A stretch of 64,000 bases of DNA, taken from Streptosporangium brasiliense. GTDB lineage: Bacteria > Actinomycetota > Actinomycetes > Streptosporangiales > Streptosporangiaceae. Positions 35,860 to 44,787 of this stretch are shown piece by piece. Both the position numbers and the translations under genes were made by a program. The notes under the pieces are model-generated. The model was not told where the DNA came from and searched no databases. It saw only the letters and a list, made by a program, of their open reading frames with translations. The stretch covers positions 6,820,001 to 6,884,000 of the forward strand of contig NZ_JAUSRB010000002.1 in assembly GCF_030811595.1 (NCBI RefSeq). Direction: 5' to 3'. Within the stretch, counting starts at the first letter, position 1. Each line of letters starts with the position of its first letter.

Positions 35860-36049
35860 GCCCGCGGCGAGCCGTCCATTCCTCAGGGGAAATCCTCACC
35901 CCCTGCAGGGGAGGCCGAACAGCCCCGCGGGCAGGGACTTTCGGCCCCTGCGTATACGGCTGGAACGGTGAGAGCGTGGCAGTGGCGAGAAAAGACCGGT
36001 ACGGCGGGTGTTGTGCCCGCCGCGGCGGCGCCCCGGGAGGTGGGAAGCG

Positions 36050-36316
36050 ATGATGCCCTGGTACGACCATGACCTCAGCGGGTGGGGCTGGGGGGCGATG
36101 TCCGTTGGCATGATCTTGTTCTGGGCTCTGGTCATCGCCGCCGTCGTCGCGCTCGTCCGTGCCCTGAACCGCCCTCAGGGCAGTATCCGCACCCCTGCCG
36201 GGCCCACGCCCGAGCGACTGCTCGCCGAGCGGTTCGCCCGCGGCGAGATCGACGAGGAGGATTACCGGCGCCGCCTGGCCGCGCTGCACACCTCCGGCCA
36301 CCTCACCGGACGCTGA
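36050..36316 (+). CDS. SHOCT-domain small membrane protein
   Basis: 88 residues from ATG 36050 behind GGGAGGTGGG. One transmembrane helix (MSVGMILFWALVIAAVVALV) and a C-terminal SHOCT motif (ERLLAERFARGEIDEEDYRR). Such proteins commonly accompany copper-resistance genes in actinobacteria; the function is unknown. First of a run of four closely spaced genes to 37588. Confidence 0.88.
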   Translation: MMPWYDHDLSGWGWGAMSVGMILFWALVIAAVVALVRALNRPQGSIRTPAGPTPERLLAERFARGEIDEEDYRRRLAALHTSGHLTGR

Positions 36317-36367
36317 TCTCGGGCCGCGCGCCGAGTCGGCCCCGTCCTCCCGAACAGGAGGCCTACC

Positions 36368-36607
36368 ATGAACCTCACCAAGAACGCCTACGGCCTATAC
36401 GCTCTCGTGTTCATCGTCGCCTGGGTCGGTGCTTTGCTGCTCGGCGTGCCCGCTCATATCCTCATATTGCTGGCCATCGCCTCCGCCTGCCCGCTGATGA
36501 TGCTGCTCATGATGCATGGCGGCCATGGCGACGGCAGTCGAAATGCCGGCCAGGCGGACCCGCCGGACAAGCACGAGCCTCACCATCCCGGTCCGGCCGG
36601 GCCATAG
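36368..36607 (+). CDS. DUF2933-like small membrane protein
   Basis: 79 residues from ATG 36368, with CAGGAGG upstream. Two hydrophobic helices (YALVFIVAWVGALLLG; ILILLAIASACPLMMLLMM) and a His-rich tail (HGGHGDG, KHEPHHPG). The CPLMMLLMMHGGH motif, a Cys-Pro in the membrane followed by Met and His, is typical of DUF2933 proteins found with copper ATPases. A metal-binding membrane peptide is inferred. Confidence 0.8.
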   Translation: MNLTKNAYGLYALVFIVAWVGALLLGVPAHILILLAIASACPLMMLLMMHGGHGDGSRNAGQADPPDKHEPHHPGPAGP

Positions 36608-36632
36608 GCGGCCAGGGCGACGGGAGCCCGTC

Positions 36633-36896
36633 ATGGACGCCGTGGTGGCGGTGGTGGTGACGCTGATCGGCACGCTGATCGTGGCGGCCATCCTCTACGA
36701 CCTGGTGCGCATGATCACAACTGACGAGGCCCGCTGTCCTCCGCTGGCCCGGCTGCGGGGGCGGCGCGCGGCCCTGGAGGCCGCCGAGCGGTGGTGTGTC
36801 GGCCTGCGGTTGCACGGCCAGATCGGCTCGTCCACCTACCAGCGGCGGATGAGCGCTCTGGCCCGCGGAGAGCGCACAATCTCCGGGAGGACGTGA
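36633..36896 (+). CDS. Small single-pass membrane protein
   Basis: 87 residues from ATG 36633 (GGGAG nearby). N-terminal transmembrane helix (AVVAVVVTLIGTLIVAAILY) then a basic cytosolic part (ARCPPLARLRGRRAALEAAE, YQRRMSALARGERTI) that resembles a degenerate SHOCT-like tail. No family assigned. Its stop overlaps the start of the next gene (TGATG). Confidence 0.65.
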   Translation: MDAVVAVVVTLIGTLIVAAILYDLVRMITTDEARCPPLARLRGRRAALEAAERWCVGLRLHGQIGSSTYQRRMSALARGERTISGRT

Positions 36897-37588
36897 TGGC
36901 GGACGCCGCATACGGCCTGTGGCCGCTGGTGGTGCTCAACACCGCCCTATTTGTGGTGTTCGCCGCGAGTTTCTTCCACCCGCGCAGCAGGCGGGACTGG
37001 CGGGCCATGGGCACCTACACCGCGTTCCTGGTAGCGCTGTTCACCGAGATGTACGGCGCTCCGCTGACGGTCTATCTGCTGGGCAGCTGGCTCGGATCGC
37101 GCTTTCCGCTGCTGAGGGACACCCACGCCGGCGGGCACCTGTGGAACGACCTGATCGGCTGGACGGGCGATCCGCACCTGAGCCCGTTCCACCTGGCCAG
37201 TTATCTGGCGATCGGCGGCGGGTTCTGGCTGATCTCCGCGGCCTGGAAGGTGCTGCATGAGGCCGCTCAGCACGACCGGCTGGCGACCACCGGCCCGTAC
37301 GCGCAGGTCCGGCACCCGCAGTACGACGGCTTCATACTGATCATGATCGGGTTCCTCCTGCAGTGGCCGACCATCCCCACGTTGATCATGTTTCCGATCC
37401 TGGTGTTCGTGTATGCGCGGCTGGCCCGTAGCGAGGAGCGTGAGGTCGCCGACCGGTACCGCGACCAGTGGGAACCCTATGCCGCCCGCACTCCCGCGTT
37501 CTGGCCTCGGTGGCACCGCGGGACACCGCCCACCGGGCAGCGGCAGGGCAGCGCTCGGATGGATGAGCACCGCCTGCCGGGTGCGTGA
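36896..37588 (+). CDS. Isoprenylcysteine carboxyl methyltransferase-like membrane protein
   Basis: 230 residues from ATG 36896. About five transmembrane helices and the ICMT/PEMT signature LATTGPYAQVRHPQYDGFIL followed by EEREVADRYRDQWEPYAART (AdoMet binding). Bacterial ICMT-like proteins are often encoded next to heavy-metal resistance genes and probably methylate a lipid or small molecule rather than prenylated protein. Last gene of the four-gene run; converges with the membrane-protein gene on the minus strand. Confidence 0.88.
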   Translation: MADAAYGLWPLVVLNTALFVVFAASFFHPRSRRDWRAMGTYTAFLVALFTEMYGAPLTVYLLGSWLGSRFPLLRDTHAGGHLWNDLIGWTGDPHLSPFHLASYLAIGGGFWLISAAWKVLHEAAQHDRLATTGPYAQVRHPQYDGFILIMIGFLLQWPTIPTLIMFPILVFVYARLARSEEREVADRYRDQWEPYAARTPAFWPRWHRGTPPTGQRQGSARMDEHRLPGA

Positions 37589-37640
37589 ACCCGACCGGGC
37601 AGGCAGGCCTCGGCCGTATCGCCCGGACCGTCGGGGGTGG

Positions 37641-37994
37641 TCAGCCGAACAGTTGGAAGAAGGCCGGGAAGGTACCCAGCACGCCCAGGCCGATCAGGAC
37701 CAGGGCGACGGCCAGGGCCCGGCGGGTCTCGTACACGCCGGTGCGCATGCGTAGGTGCAGCACCAGCCAGGCCACCAGCCACACCAGCACGGCGGCGGTC
37801 GTCTTGCCCGACAGCGGGCCGACCGCGTCGCTCCAGGTCAGCCACTTCTTGACGGCGGTGCTGGCCTCCGCGAGCGTGGTGAGCAGGCCCAGCGCGGCCG
37901 AGCCCGCCCCGGCGGCGAGGACCGCCGCCGCGATCGGGCCCTCCGGCTTGGGCGCGCCGGGGACCCGCCGCTCGGCGTCGGGCTTGGTCATCAT
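37641..37994 (-). CDS. Conserved membrane protein
   Basis: 117 residues. Three predicted helices (AAAVLAAGAGSAALGLLTTL; KTTAAVLVWLVAWLVLHLRM; RALAVALVLIGLGVLGTFPA). Resembles a conserved actinobacterial protein that travels with the next gene. No known function. 24 bp separate it from that gene, so the two are co-transcribed. Confidence 0.75.
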   Translation of the reverse strand: MMTKPDAERRVPGAPKPEGPIAAAVLAAGAGSAALGLLTTLAEASTAVKKWLTWSDAVGPLSGKTTAAVLVWLVAWLVLHLRMRTGVYETRRALAVALVLIGLGVLGTFPAFFQLFG

Positions 37995-38018
37995 CGTGTC
38001 CCTCCTGCCTCTTGTGCC

Positions 38019-38531
38019 TCATGCGACCGGCGCGGCCTTGGTGATGAGTGCGCCCAGCAGCCCGGCCACCGCGGCGAAGACGAAGGCCAAGACGAACAGC
38101 GTCATCGCGGTCCGGCGCGCCCGCTCGTGGTGGACGAGGTCCGCGTCGAGGGAGAAGACGATGAACACCACTGCCGTCGCGAGGATCGGGCTGATCCATG
38201 CGATGTGCTCCTTCCACTCCATCGCGAACTCGTGCCAGCCCGCGGTGCTCTCGGAGGCCAGCAGCCGCGACCTGGGGCTGCCGGGGGCCGGGTCCCGATA
38301 CCACGGATAGACGATCCACGTGCCCGTGATGTCGGTCAGCCAGGTGACCGTCGCCATCGTGGCTGTACCGATCTTCAGGCGGCGTATCCGCGCCCGCAGG
38401 CCCTGGGCGGTCACCAGGTGCGGCCGCAGGCCGTACAACTCCGCCAGCCCACCGGCGAAGGCCAGCAGATACAGCCCGCCCAGCACCACGCCGTGGATCA
38501 GTGCCCACCATTCCTGCCCGGTCAGCCTCAT
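38019..38531 (-). CDS. Conserved membrane protein with His-containing helices
   Basis: 170 residues from ATG 38531. Four helices; conserved-looking WWALIHGVVLGGLYLLAFAG, TDITGTWIVYPWYRD and WHEFAMEWKEHIAWISPILA, with His residues placed at membrane edges as in small cytochrome-like or metal-binding proteins, which is inference only. Forms an operon with the 117-residue membrane protein downstream. Confidence 0.78.
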   Translation of the reverse strand: MRLTGQEWWALIHGVVLGGLYLLAFAGGLAELYGLRPHLVTAQGLRARIRRLKIGTATMATVTWLTDITGTWIVYPWYRDPAPGSPRSRLLASESTAGWHEFAMEWKEHIAWISPILATAVVFIVFSLDADLVHHERARRTAMTLFVLAFVFAAVAGLLGALITKAAPVA

Positions 38532-38729
38532 GGCCCACCTCCCGTGGCTTTCGCGCACCGTAGAGGCGCGCGGGTGCGTCCGTGCCCGTTGACCCAGCGC
38601 CACGCGGGAGCGACATACCGCAGGCCGCCGGATCCGGTACTCCGGAAGCTCCGGCCAGGGCCGAGAGCACCTTCAGCCGGGCAGGTCCCGGATCCCGAAT
38701 CCCGGCGGATCATCACCGGGAACGGGCGC

Positions 38730-39434
38730 TCAGCGGGCGAAGACCCCGCGCGCGGTGGTGACGCGCTCCACCTCCGGACGCAGCAGCATGACCACGGAGG
38801 CCGCGGCAAGCCACAGCGCGAACGCGATGCCCATGGCGTAGGCCAGGAACATCGCGGTCCCGGACAGAGCGGCGAAGAAACTGCTGACGCCCGCGACCAG
38901 GCCGATCACGGCGACGATCATGCCCAGCCAGCCCAGCCACGGTCCCGCCAGTTCCCGGCGTACCATGGCGGCTCCGGTGCTCACCGCGAACAGCGCCACC
39001 AGCAGGCCGACCGGTCCGAGGGAGAGCTGGTGCATGCCGTACAGGACGCGCACCGCCTCGGACTCGCCGAGCCCCACAGGCCGGGCGATCAACGTGGCCA
39101 GCGCGGTGAGCGGCACCATGCCCAGCGCGCACACCGTGGCCAGGCTCACCCCGGAGACCAGCACCACCGGCGAGAACGCCTCCGCGCCGCCCTCGGCCCG
39201 CTGCAGCACGTGCCGCAGGTGGGCGACGAACCACAAGAACGCCACCGCGGCCAGCGTGACCAGCAGGGAGGCCGTGAGCATCCCCACCCGGTGATCGCCG
39301 AGGTAGCCGATAATGGTGGCGGCGGACGCGTCCAGCCCGGGAGGGCTGGGAGCCGTCACGAAGGCCGCCAGCAGCAGCACCGCGGCCACCAATCCGCTGG
39401 CCGCTCCCAGACGCTCCCAGGATCGTTCGTTCAT
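38730..39434 (-). CDS. Multi-pass membrane protein (DUF4386-like)
   Basis: 234 residues, six predicted helices (SGLVAAVLLLAAFVTA; MLTASLLVTLAAVAFLWFVA; LVALFAVSTGAAMVRRELAG; MIVAVIGLVAGVSSFFAALS). Topology and the Ser-Pro/FVTAPSPP start resemble uncharacterised DUF4386-like proteins. Function unknown. Divergent from the AraC-type regulator 350 bp away, which may control it. Confidence 0.75.
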   Translation of the reverse strand: MNERSWERLGAASGLVAAVLLLAAFVTAPSPPGLDASAATIIGYLGDHRVGMLTASLLVTLAAVAFLWFVAHLRHVLQRAEGGAEAFSPVVLVSGVSLATVCALGMVPLTALATLIARPVGLGESEAVRVLYGMHQLSLGPVGLLVALFAVSTGAAMVRRELAGPWLGWLGMIVAVIGLVAGVSSFFAALSGTAMFLAYAMGIAFALWLAAASVVMLLRPEVERVTTARGVFAR

Positions 39435-39643
39435 GGCCGCCTCCCGTTGTCGAGAGCCATTGGCGACACCGATCGCCGAGCCCGCTACGCCAGTGGCAGA
39501 CCGGAGACCGGACGGAGCCCGGCGCGCAGGCAGCCCGTGGCTTCACCCCCCTGTCCCGCAACACCAAGCAAGTCGTTTGATTTCTACCCATTTGTGGCTA
39601 TCTGCTACCTCGGTTATCTGGGGTGCCGAGGAACCGTCAGGCA

Positions 39644-39704
39644 TGTAAGGCACGTGCAGGACTGGGAACTTGCCTGACAAGTATTCGGGGGTTGTAAGGC
39701 ACGT
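39644..39704. promoter_or_regulatory. 12-bp direct repeat upstream of the AraC gene, candidate operator
   Basis: TGTAAGGCACGT occurs at 39644-39655 and again at 39693-39704, same strand, 49 bp apart (just under five helical turns), 81 bp before the start of an AraC-family gene. AraC proteins commonly bind paired direct repeats, so autoregulation is plausible. The remainder of 39435-39784 shows no gene. Confidence 0.4.
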
Positions 39705-39784
39705 CGGTCATGTGCGGAAACCTGGCCTCCCGACCTCTGAGACCGGCTCAGCCGGTGTCCGCGCTGGCTCGGCGTTCGGGCAGG

Positions 39785-40483
39785 ATGGATCCCATGCAAG
39801 GGCGCGGCTGGGTGGCGATGGCTCCAGGGCGGCTGTACTACCGCGGCCAGATCGACCCCGGGAGCCTGCACGCCCACCACGCGGTGCAGTTGCTCGTCGG
39901 CGACGGCCTGGTCCTGCGTGGATCGGACGGCATCGAGCACGCCTGCTCCGCCGCCCTGATCCCCGCGAACGCACCACACGCCATCGTCGAGGGGACGCTG
40001 GAAGGTCTGGTCGTGCTGATGGAGCCGGCCTCGGTCGCCAGTCGAGACGGCAACGCCGCCACCTGGCGGATCGAGCTCGGCGAGCGGGTCCAGGCGGACG
40101 GGGTCGCAGCGGCGGAGGCTCTGGTCGCCGCGGTCACCGGTGCGCCGCCTCCCGATCCGCGACATCCGGCGCTGATCGCAGCGGCGGATGTCATCGAGGA
40201 CCTGCTGCCCGGCGGGGTACGGCTGGGCGAGGTGGCGCGAGCCGTACACCTGTCGGAAAGCAGGTTGTCCTGGCTCTTCCGCGAGGAGCTCGGGGTGCCG
40301 TTCCGGCCGTATGTGCTGTGGGAGCGGCTGCGCCGCGCGATGGGTCTACTGTCGTCGGGCCGGTCGTTGACGCAGGCGGCGCATGAGGCGGGCTTCGCCG
40401 ACGCGCCGCACATGACCCGGGTGTTTCGCCGGATGTTCGGCGCCTCGCCGTCAGAGCTGGCGCGGGATGTGCGCTGGGTATGA
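39785..40483 (+). CDS. AraC-family transcriptional regulator
   Basis: 232 residues from ATG 39785 (ATG 39794 possible). Short cupin-like N-terminus (HAHHAVQLLVGDGLVLRG, ALIPANAPHAIVEG) and C-terminal HTHs (RLGEVARAVHLSESRLSWLF; SLTQAAHEAGFADAPHMTRV then FRRMFGASPSE). 51 bp before the flavoprotein gene and co-oriented with it, so it may regulate this pair and the divergent membrane protein. Confidence 0.9.
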   Translation: MDPMQGRGWVAMAPGRLYYRGQIDPGSLHAHHAVQLLVGDGLVLRGSDGIEHACSAALIPANAPHAIVEGTLEGLVVLMEPASVASRDGNAATWRIELGERVQADGVAAAEALVAAVTGAPPPDPRHPALIAAADVIEDLLPGGVRLGEVARAVHLSESRLSWLFREELGVPFRPYVLWERLRRAMGLLSSGRSLTQAAHEAGFADAPHMTRVFRRMFGASPSELARDVRWV

Positions 40484-40534
40484 CGGCGGGTTCGTTCAAG
40501 CCGCAGTGTCCGCCTCAGGGCCAGGCTTGGCGTT

Positions 40535-41566
40535 GTGACGAAGATTCTTATCATCGGTGCGGGGCAGGCTGGACTGGCTATGGGCTACGAGCTGCGGCGG
40601 GCGGGGCACGAGGTGCTGCTGCTGGATGGGCGGGCGCGGGTGGGTGACTCCTGGCGGGAGCGGTGGGACTCGCTGCGGTTGTTCACCTCCGCGCGGCACA
40701 GCTCGCTGCCAGGGCTGGCCTTCCCCGGTCCAGGCAGCCGCTACCCGGCCAGAGACGAAGTGGCCGACTACTTGGCTGCCTACGCCAAGCACTTCGAACT
40801 GCCGGTGGAGCATGACGCGCACGTCCGGTCGCTCCGCCGTACCTCTAACGGGTTTGTCGCGGTCACCGACCGAGGGACGCACCACGCGCCTGCGGTCGTG
40901 GTCACGACCGGACCGTTCCAGACTCCGTTCGTGCCGGAGACGCACCTGCAGATCCCGTCGCTGCACAGCTCGGACTATCGCTCGCCCGAATCGTTGCCCG
41001 ACGGCCCGGCTCTCGTGGTGGGCGGCGGTAACTCCGGGGTCCAGATCGCCGCCGAGCTGGCGGCTAGCCGACCTGTCACGATCTCCCTGGGCGCACGTCA
41101 ACCCGTGATGCCGCAGCGGATCCTGGGCTCCGATGTGTTCAGCTGGCTGAATGCCCTCGGGATTGTGCGTGCGCCGGTCACCGGGCGGCTCGGGCGGCGG
41201 GTCCAGGCGCGGGATCCGCTCATCGGGCTGGGACCACGCGTGCTGCGGCGGCGGGGAGTCCGGATCGTCGACCGGATCGTCGAGACGACCGGCCGGACCC
41301 TTCGCACCGCTCTGGGGGAGGAGGTGACGCCGTCCGTCGTGATCTGGGCAACCGGATATCGGCCGGACTACTCCTGGATACAGGTCCCCGGTGCGCTCAC
41401 CGACTCCCGGCCCGTGCATGAGGGGGGCATCAGCCCGGTGAGCGGTCTGTACTACGTCGGTCTTCCCTTCCAGCGCAGCCGCGGGTCTGCGCTGCTTGGC
41501 TGGGTCGGCGGGGACGCCGCTCCGCTGGCGCATCACTGTCACACCTTCCTGACGGGACGCGAATGA
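40535..41566 (+). CDS. Flavin-dependent oxidoreductase (CzcO-type monooxygenase-like)
   Basis: 343 residues, GTG start at 40535. Two nucleotide-binding motifs: FAD site ILIIGAGQAGLAMGYELRRA and NAD(P) site ALVVGGGNSGVQIAAELAAS; ATGYRPDYSW is the conserved second flavin-contact motif. The family name CzcO comes from metal-resistance loci, but the reaction is unproven and relatives oxidise thiols, sulfides or ketones. Cargo of the transposon, downstream of the AraC gene. Confidence 0.88.
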   Translation: MTKILIIGAGQAGLAMGYELRRAGHEVLLLDGRARVGDSWRERWDSLRLFTSARHSSLPGLAFPGPGSRYPARDEVADYLAAYAKHFELPVEHDAHVRSLRRTSNGFVAVTDRGTHHAPAVVVTTGPFQTPFVPETHLQIPSLHSSDYRSPESLPDGPALVVGGGNSGVQIAAELAASRPVTISLGARQPVMPQRILGSDVFSWLNALGIVRAPVTGRLGRRVQARDPLIGLGPRVLRRRGVRIVDRIVETTGRTLRTALGEEVTPSVVIWATGYRPDYSWIQVPGALTDSRPVHEGGISPVSGLYYVGLPFQRSRGSALLGWVGGDAAPLAHHCHTFLTGRE

Positions 41567-42032
41567 AGGCTCCACCCGACCACCCGGCCCAGGTCGACGG
41601 ACAGCGTCATCGACTAGTTCCCCGTGTGAGACGGTTCCCTCACTCCTGTCTACCTGCGGGAATGTCACAGATGGCGGTTGGTGGGGCCATCCTTACCGAC
41701 AGGCCAACCCGTCAGGAGCTCGGCCGCCGCCAACGATCGTCACGGCCCTAGTGTCGGACCTCTCGGGATTGTCCTGGAAGTGGAAGGTGTTTCGGTCGAA
41801 CACCTTGTGGACTCCTGTCCTAATGCGATGCCATGCGCTGCGCGTGACCTCCCGAGCGGCCAGGTACTTGCCTAACATGCCTTACTGAGCATCAACCCGC
41901 TGACCAGTCGAAACGCTCAGCAACCCAAGATAACGCCGGTGGCATGGCGCCGACCGGGCACCCGTGCCGGGGCGTAATACCCGGACTGTGCCGATCGACG
42001 CTCGACCGCCGGGGATCGGTGTGAAACCGGCA
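41567..42032. other. Convergent gap, no gene seen
   Basis: 466 bp between the flavoprotein and the P-type ATPase ends. Only short poor frames. ACTTGCCTAACA at 41866-41877 repeats, with one mismatch, ACTTGCCTGACA at 39668-39679. Confidence 0.5.
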
Positions 42033-44558
42033 TCAGGCGTGGGCGCTCTCGTTGTCCGACTTCTCGATGGGGGAGGACAGGCGCAGCCTTTCGAGGGTCA
42101 GGGCGTTGACGGCGACGATGACGCTGGAGCCGGACATGGACAGGGCGGCGATCTCGGGGCGCAGCACCAGGCCGAACGCGGGGGCGAACACGCCCGCGGC
42201 GATGGGCAGGGCGATGGTGTTGTAGCCGATCGCCCAGCCGAGGTTCTGGCGCATCTTGCGCAGGGTGCCGCGGCCGATGCGCAGTGCGGTGGGCACGTCG
42301 AGGGGGTCGGAGCGCATGAGCACGACGTCGGCGGTCTCGATGGCCACGTCCGTGCCGGCGCCGATGGCGATGCCCAGGTCGGCCTGGGCGAGGGCGGGGG
42401 CGTCGTTGACGCCGTCGCCGACCATGGCGACCCTGCGGCCCCCGGCCTGCAGTTCGGCGATCTTGGTCGCTTTGTCTCCGGGAAGCACCTCGGCGATGAC
42501 CGTGTCGATCCCCAGCCGCTGTGCGATCCGCCGCGCGGTGGCGGTGTTGTCGCCGGTGAGCATGACCACTTCGACGCCGAGGTCGTGCAGGGCGGCCACC
42601 GCCGCCGCCGAGGTCTGCCGGGGTGCGTCGGCGATGCCGATCACCCCGGCCGCGACGCCGTCGACCGCGACCATGACGGCCGTGCGGCCGCCGGCGGCCA
42701 CCTCGTCCCGGCGCGCATCGAGCGTGCCGACGTCCACGCCTTCGCGCTCCAGCAGGCGCCGGTTGCCCACCGCCACCCGGCGCCCGGCCACGTCGGCGAC
42801 GGCACCGTGGCCGGGCACGTTCTCGAACCGCCCGGCGCGCAACGGTTCCAGGCCGCGGGCGTCGGCATGGCCGACGATCGCCTCGGCCAGCGGATGCTCC
42901 GACTCCCGCTCCACCGCGGCCGCCAGTCGCAGCAGCTCATCAGCGGCGATCCCTTCGGCGATGACGTCGGTGACCTCCGGCTCGCCCCTGGTCAGGGTGC
43001 CGGTCTTGTCCATCACCACGACCTGGATGCGAGCGGAGGTCTCCAGCGCGATCGCGTTCTTGAACAGCACACCCCGCTTGGCGCCGAGCCCGGTACCGAC
43101 CATGATCGCAGTAGGGGTCGCGAGGCCGAGCGCGTCCGGGCAGGTGATGACCACGACGGTGATGGCGAACAGGATCGCCACCCCGAACGGCGCGTCGGCG
43201 AGCAGGAGCCAGCCGGCGAAGGTGAGCGCGCCGCCGATCAGCGCGACGAAGACCAGCCAGAAGGCCGCCCGGTCGGCCAGCCGCTGCCCGGGGGCTTTGG
43301 AGTTCTGGGCTTGCTGCACCAGCTTGACGATCTGCGCCAGAGCGGTGTCGGCACCCACCTTGGTGGCCCGCACCCGTAGCGTGCCGTTGCGGTTGATCGT
43401 GGCGCCGATGACGGCGGATGCCGGTTGCTTGTGCACCGGCAGACTTTCGCCGGTGACCATGGACTCGTCCACCTCGCTGTCGCCGTCCTCGACGACCCCG
43501 TCGACCGGGATCTTCGCCCCGGGGCGGACCAGCAGCAGGTCGCCGGCGACGACCTCGGCGGTGGGCACCTCGACCGGCCGGCCGTCGCGCACGACGACCG
43601 CCTTGGGCGGGGCCAGATCCAGCAGGGTGCGGATGGCGTCGTTGGCGCCGCCGCGGGCCCGCATCTCGAACCAGTGGCCCAGCAGCACGAAGGCGGCCAG
43701 CACGGTGGCGGCCTCGTAGAAGACCTCGCCGCCGCCGGTGAGGGTCACGATCACCGAGTACAGCCAGCCCGCGCCGACCGCCACCGCGACCAGCACCATC
43801 ATGTCCAGCGTGCGGGCCCGCAGCGCGCGCACCGCCCCGGTGAAGAAGATCCAGCACGAGTAGAGGATCACCGGCAGGCTGAGCAGCAGCGCCCACACGT
43901 CCCGGCGCAGCCCGAACGGCACCGGCAGGTTCAAACCGAGCACCTCGGTACCGATCGGCGACCAGGCCACGATCGGGATCGAGAACAGCAGCGCCACCAG
44001 GAACCGGTTGCGCATGTCGGCCACCATCGCGGCCATCGACATCCCGCCGTGACCCATCATCTCGTGCGGGGAGGGCAACGTCTCGACCTCGCCGGGGCCC
44101 GGGTGCTCGGCATGGTCCATCGCCGCGGGCCCGACGTGAGCGTCGTGGGCGGCATGCCCGACGGGCATGTCCCTGCCAGACCGGCGACGTTGCGGCAGTA
44201 CGGCCGTGCCGGCCTGTCCCCGTTCCTGGACAGCCCCGTGGTGTTCATCGTGGCCGGTCGCCGACGGGTCCGGCTCGTCCATCGGATCGCAGATGTGTGA
44301 GGGCACCGACTGGCCGGCGCAGTGATAGCCGCATTCGATCACCCACGCGCGCAGTTCGGCCAGCGAGGTCCTGGCCGGGTCGAACACCACGGTCGCGGTC
44401 TGGGCCACCGGGTTGACCTCGACCTCCAGCACTCCAGGGCGGCGGCCGAGCCGGGCCGTGACGACGTTCTGCTCCGAGGCCCACTGCAGGCCGCTGACGT
44501 CGAGGACCGCAGTGCTGCGCTCCTTGCCGCCGCTCCGGACGTCCGCGTGCTCTGTCAA
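42033..44558 (-). CDS. Copper-type P1B ATPase (CopB-like) with CPD membrane motif
   Basis: 841 residues. N-terminal ferredoxin-fold HMA-like domain (residues about 15-80) without the CxxC copper site, then a His/Met-rich stretch (HDEHHG, HAAHDAH, HEMMGHGGMSMAAM) as in CopB proteins. Eight helices; TGES actuator loop (ESMVTGESLPVHK), transmembrane metal motif CPD in VVITCPDALGLATPTA where CopA has CPC and CopB has CPH, phosphorylation site MDKTGTLTRG, HP motif SEHPLAEAI and hinge GDGVNDAPALAQAD. Exports a metal ion, probably copper, across the cytoplasmic membrane. Its upstream 229 bp (44559-44787) hold no gene. Confidence 0.93.
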   Translation of the reverse strand: MTEHADVRSGGKERSTAVLDVSGLQWASEQNVVTARLGRRPGVLEVEVNPVAQTATVVFDPARTSLAELRAWVIECGYHCAGQSVPSHICDPMDEPDPSATGHDEHHGAVQERGQAGTAVLPQRRRSGRDMPVGHAAHDAHVGPAAMDHAEHPGPGEVETLPSPHEMMGHGGMSMAAMVADMRNRFLVALLFSIPIVAWSPIGTEVLGLNLPVPFGLRRDVWALLLSLPVILYSCWIFFTGAVRALRARTLDMMVLVAVAVGAGWLYSVIVTLTGGGEVFYEAATVLAAFVLLGHWFEMRARGGANDAIRTLLDLAPPKAVVVRDGRPVEVPTAEVVAGDLLLVRPGAKIPVDGVVEDGDSEVDESMVTGESLPVHKQPASAVIGATINRNGTLRVRATKVGADTALAQIVKLVQQAQNSKAPGQRLADRAAFWLVFVALIGGALTFAGWLLLADAPFGVAILFAITVVVITCPDALGLATPTAIMVGTGLGAKRGVLFKNAIALETSARIQVVVMDKTGTLTRGEPEVTDVIAEGIAADELLRLAAAVERESEHPLAEAIVGHADARGLEPLRAGRFENVPGHGAVADVAGRRVAVGNRRLLEREGVDVGTLDARRDEVAAGGRTAVMVAVDGVAAGVIGIADAPRQTSAAAVAALHDLGVEVVMLTGDNTATARRIAQRLGIDTVIAEVLPGDKATKIAELQAGGRRVAMVGDGVNDAPALAQADLGIAIGAGTDVAIETADVVLMRSDPLDVPTALRIGRGTLRKMRQNLGWAIGYNTIALPIAAGVFAPAFGLVLRPEIAALSMSGSSVIVAVNALTLERLRLSSPIEKSDNESAHA

Positions 44559-44787
44559 GGCTCTCCCCCCCTCGGGCCAGAAAGCGCTGGGGCCGGCATT
44601 CCTCTATCGCTATCGGAGGTTTGCCCGGGAGGCGGGGCTGCCTCGCAGGAGTTGGTAGCGGCGCCCGGACTGGGACAGAGACGGTCCGGGGTCGGGCCTC
44701 GGGTCCTCCTTCTCGAAGACCCGAGGGCATCGCGGCCGGGACGGAAAACCGGGATATGCCCGGCGATCCGCCCCCCCGGGGGTGGGT

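Noticed and set aside
37755..39677. 640-codon plus-strand frame
   Set aside because: Shadow of three minus-strand membrane-protein genes; the composition is that of antisense to hydrophobic codons.
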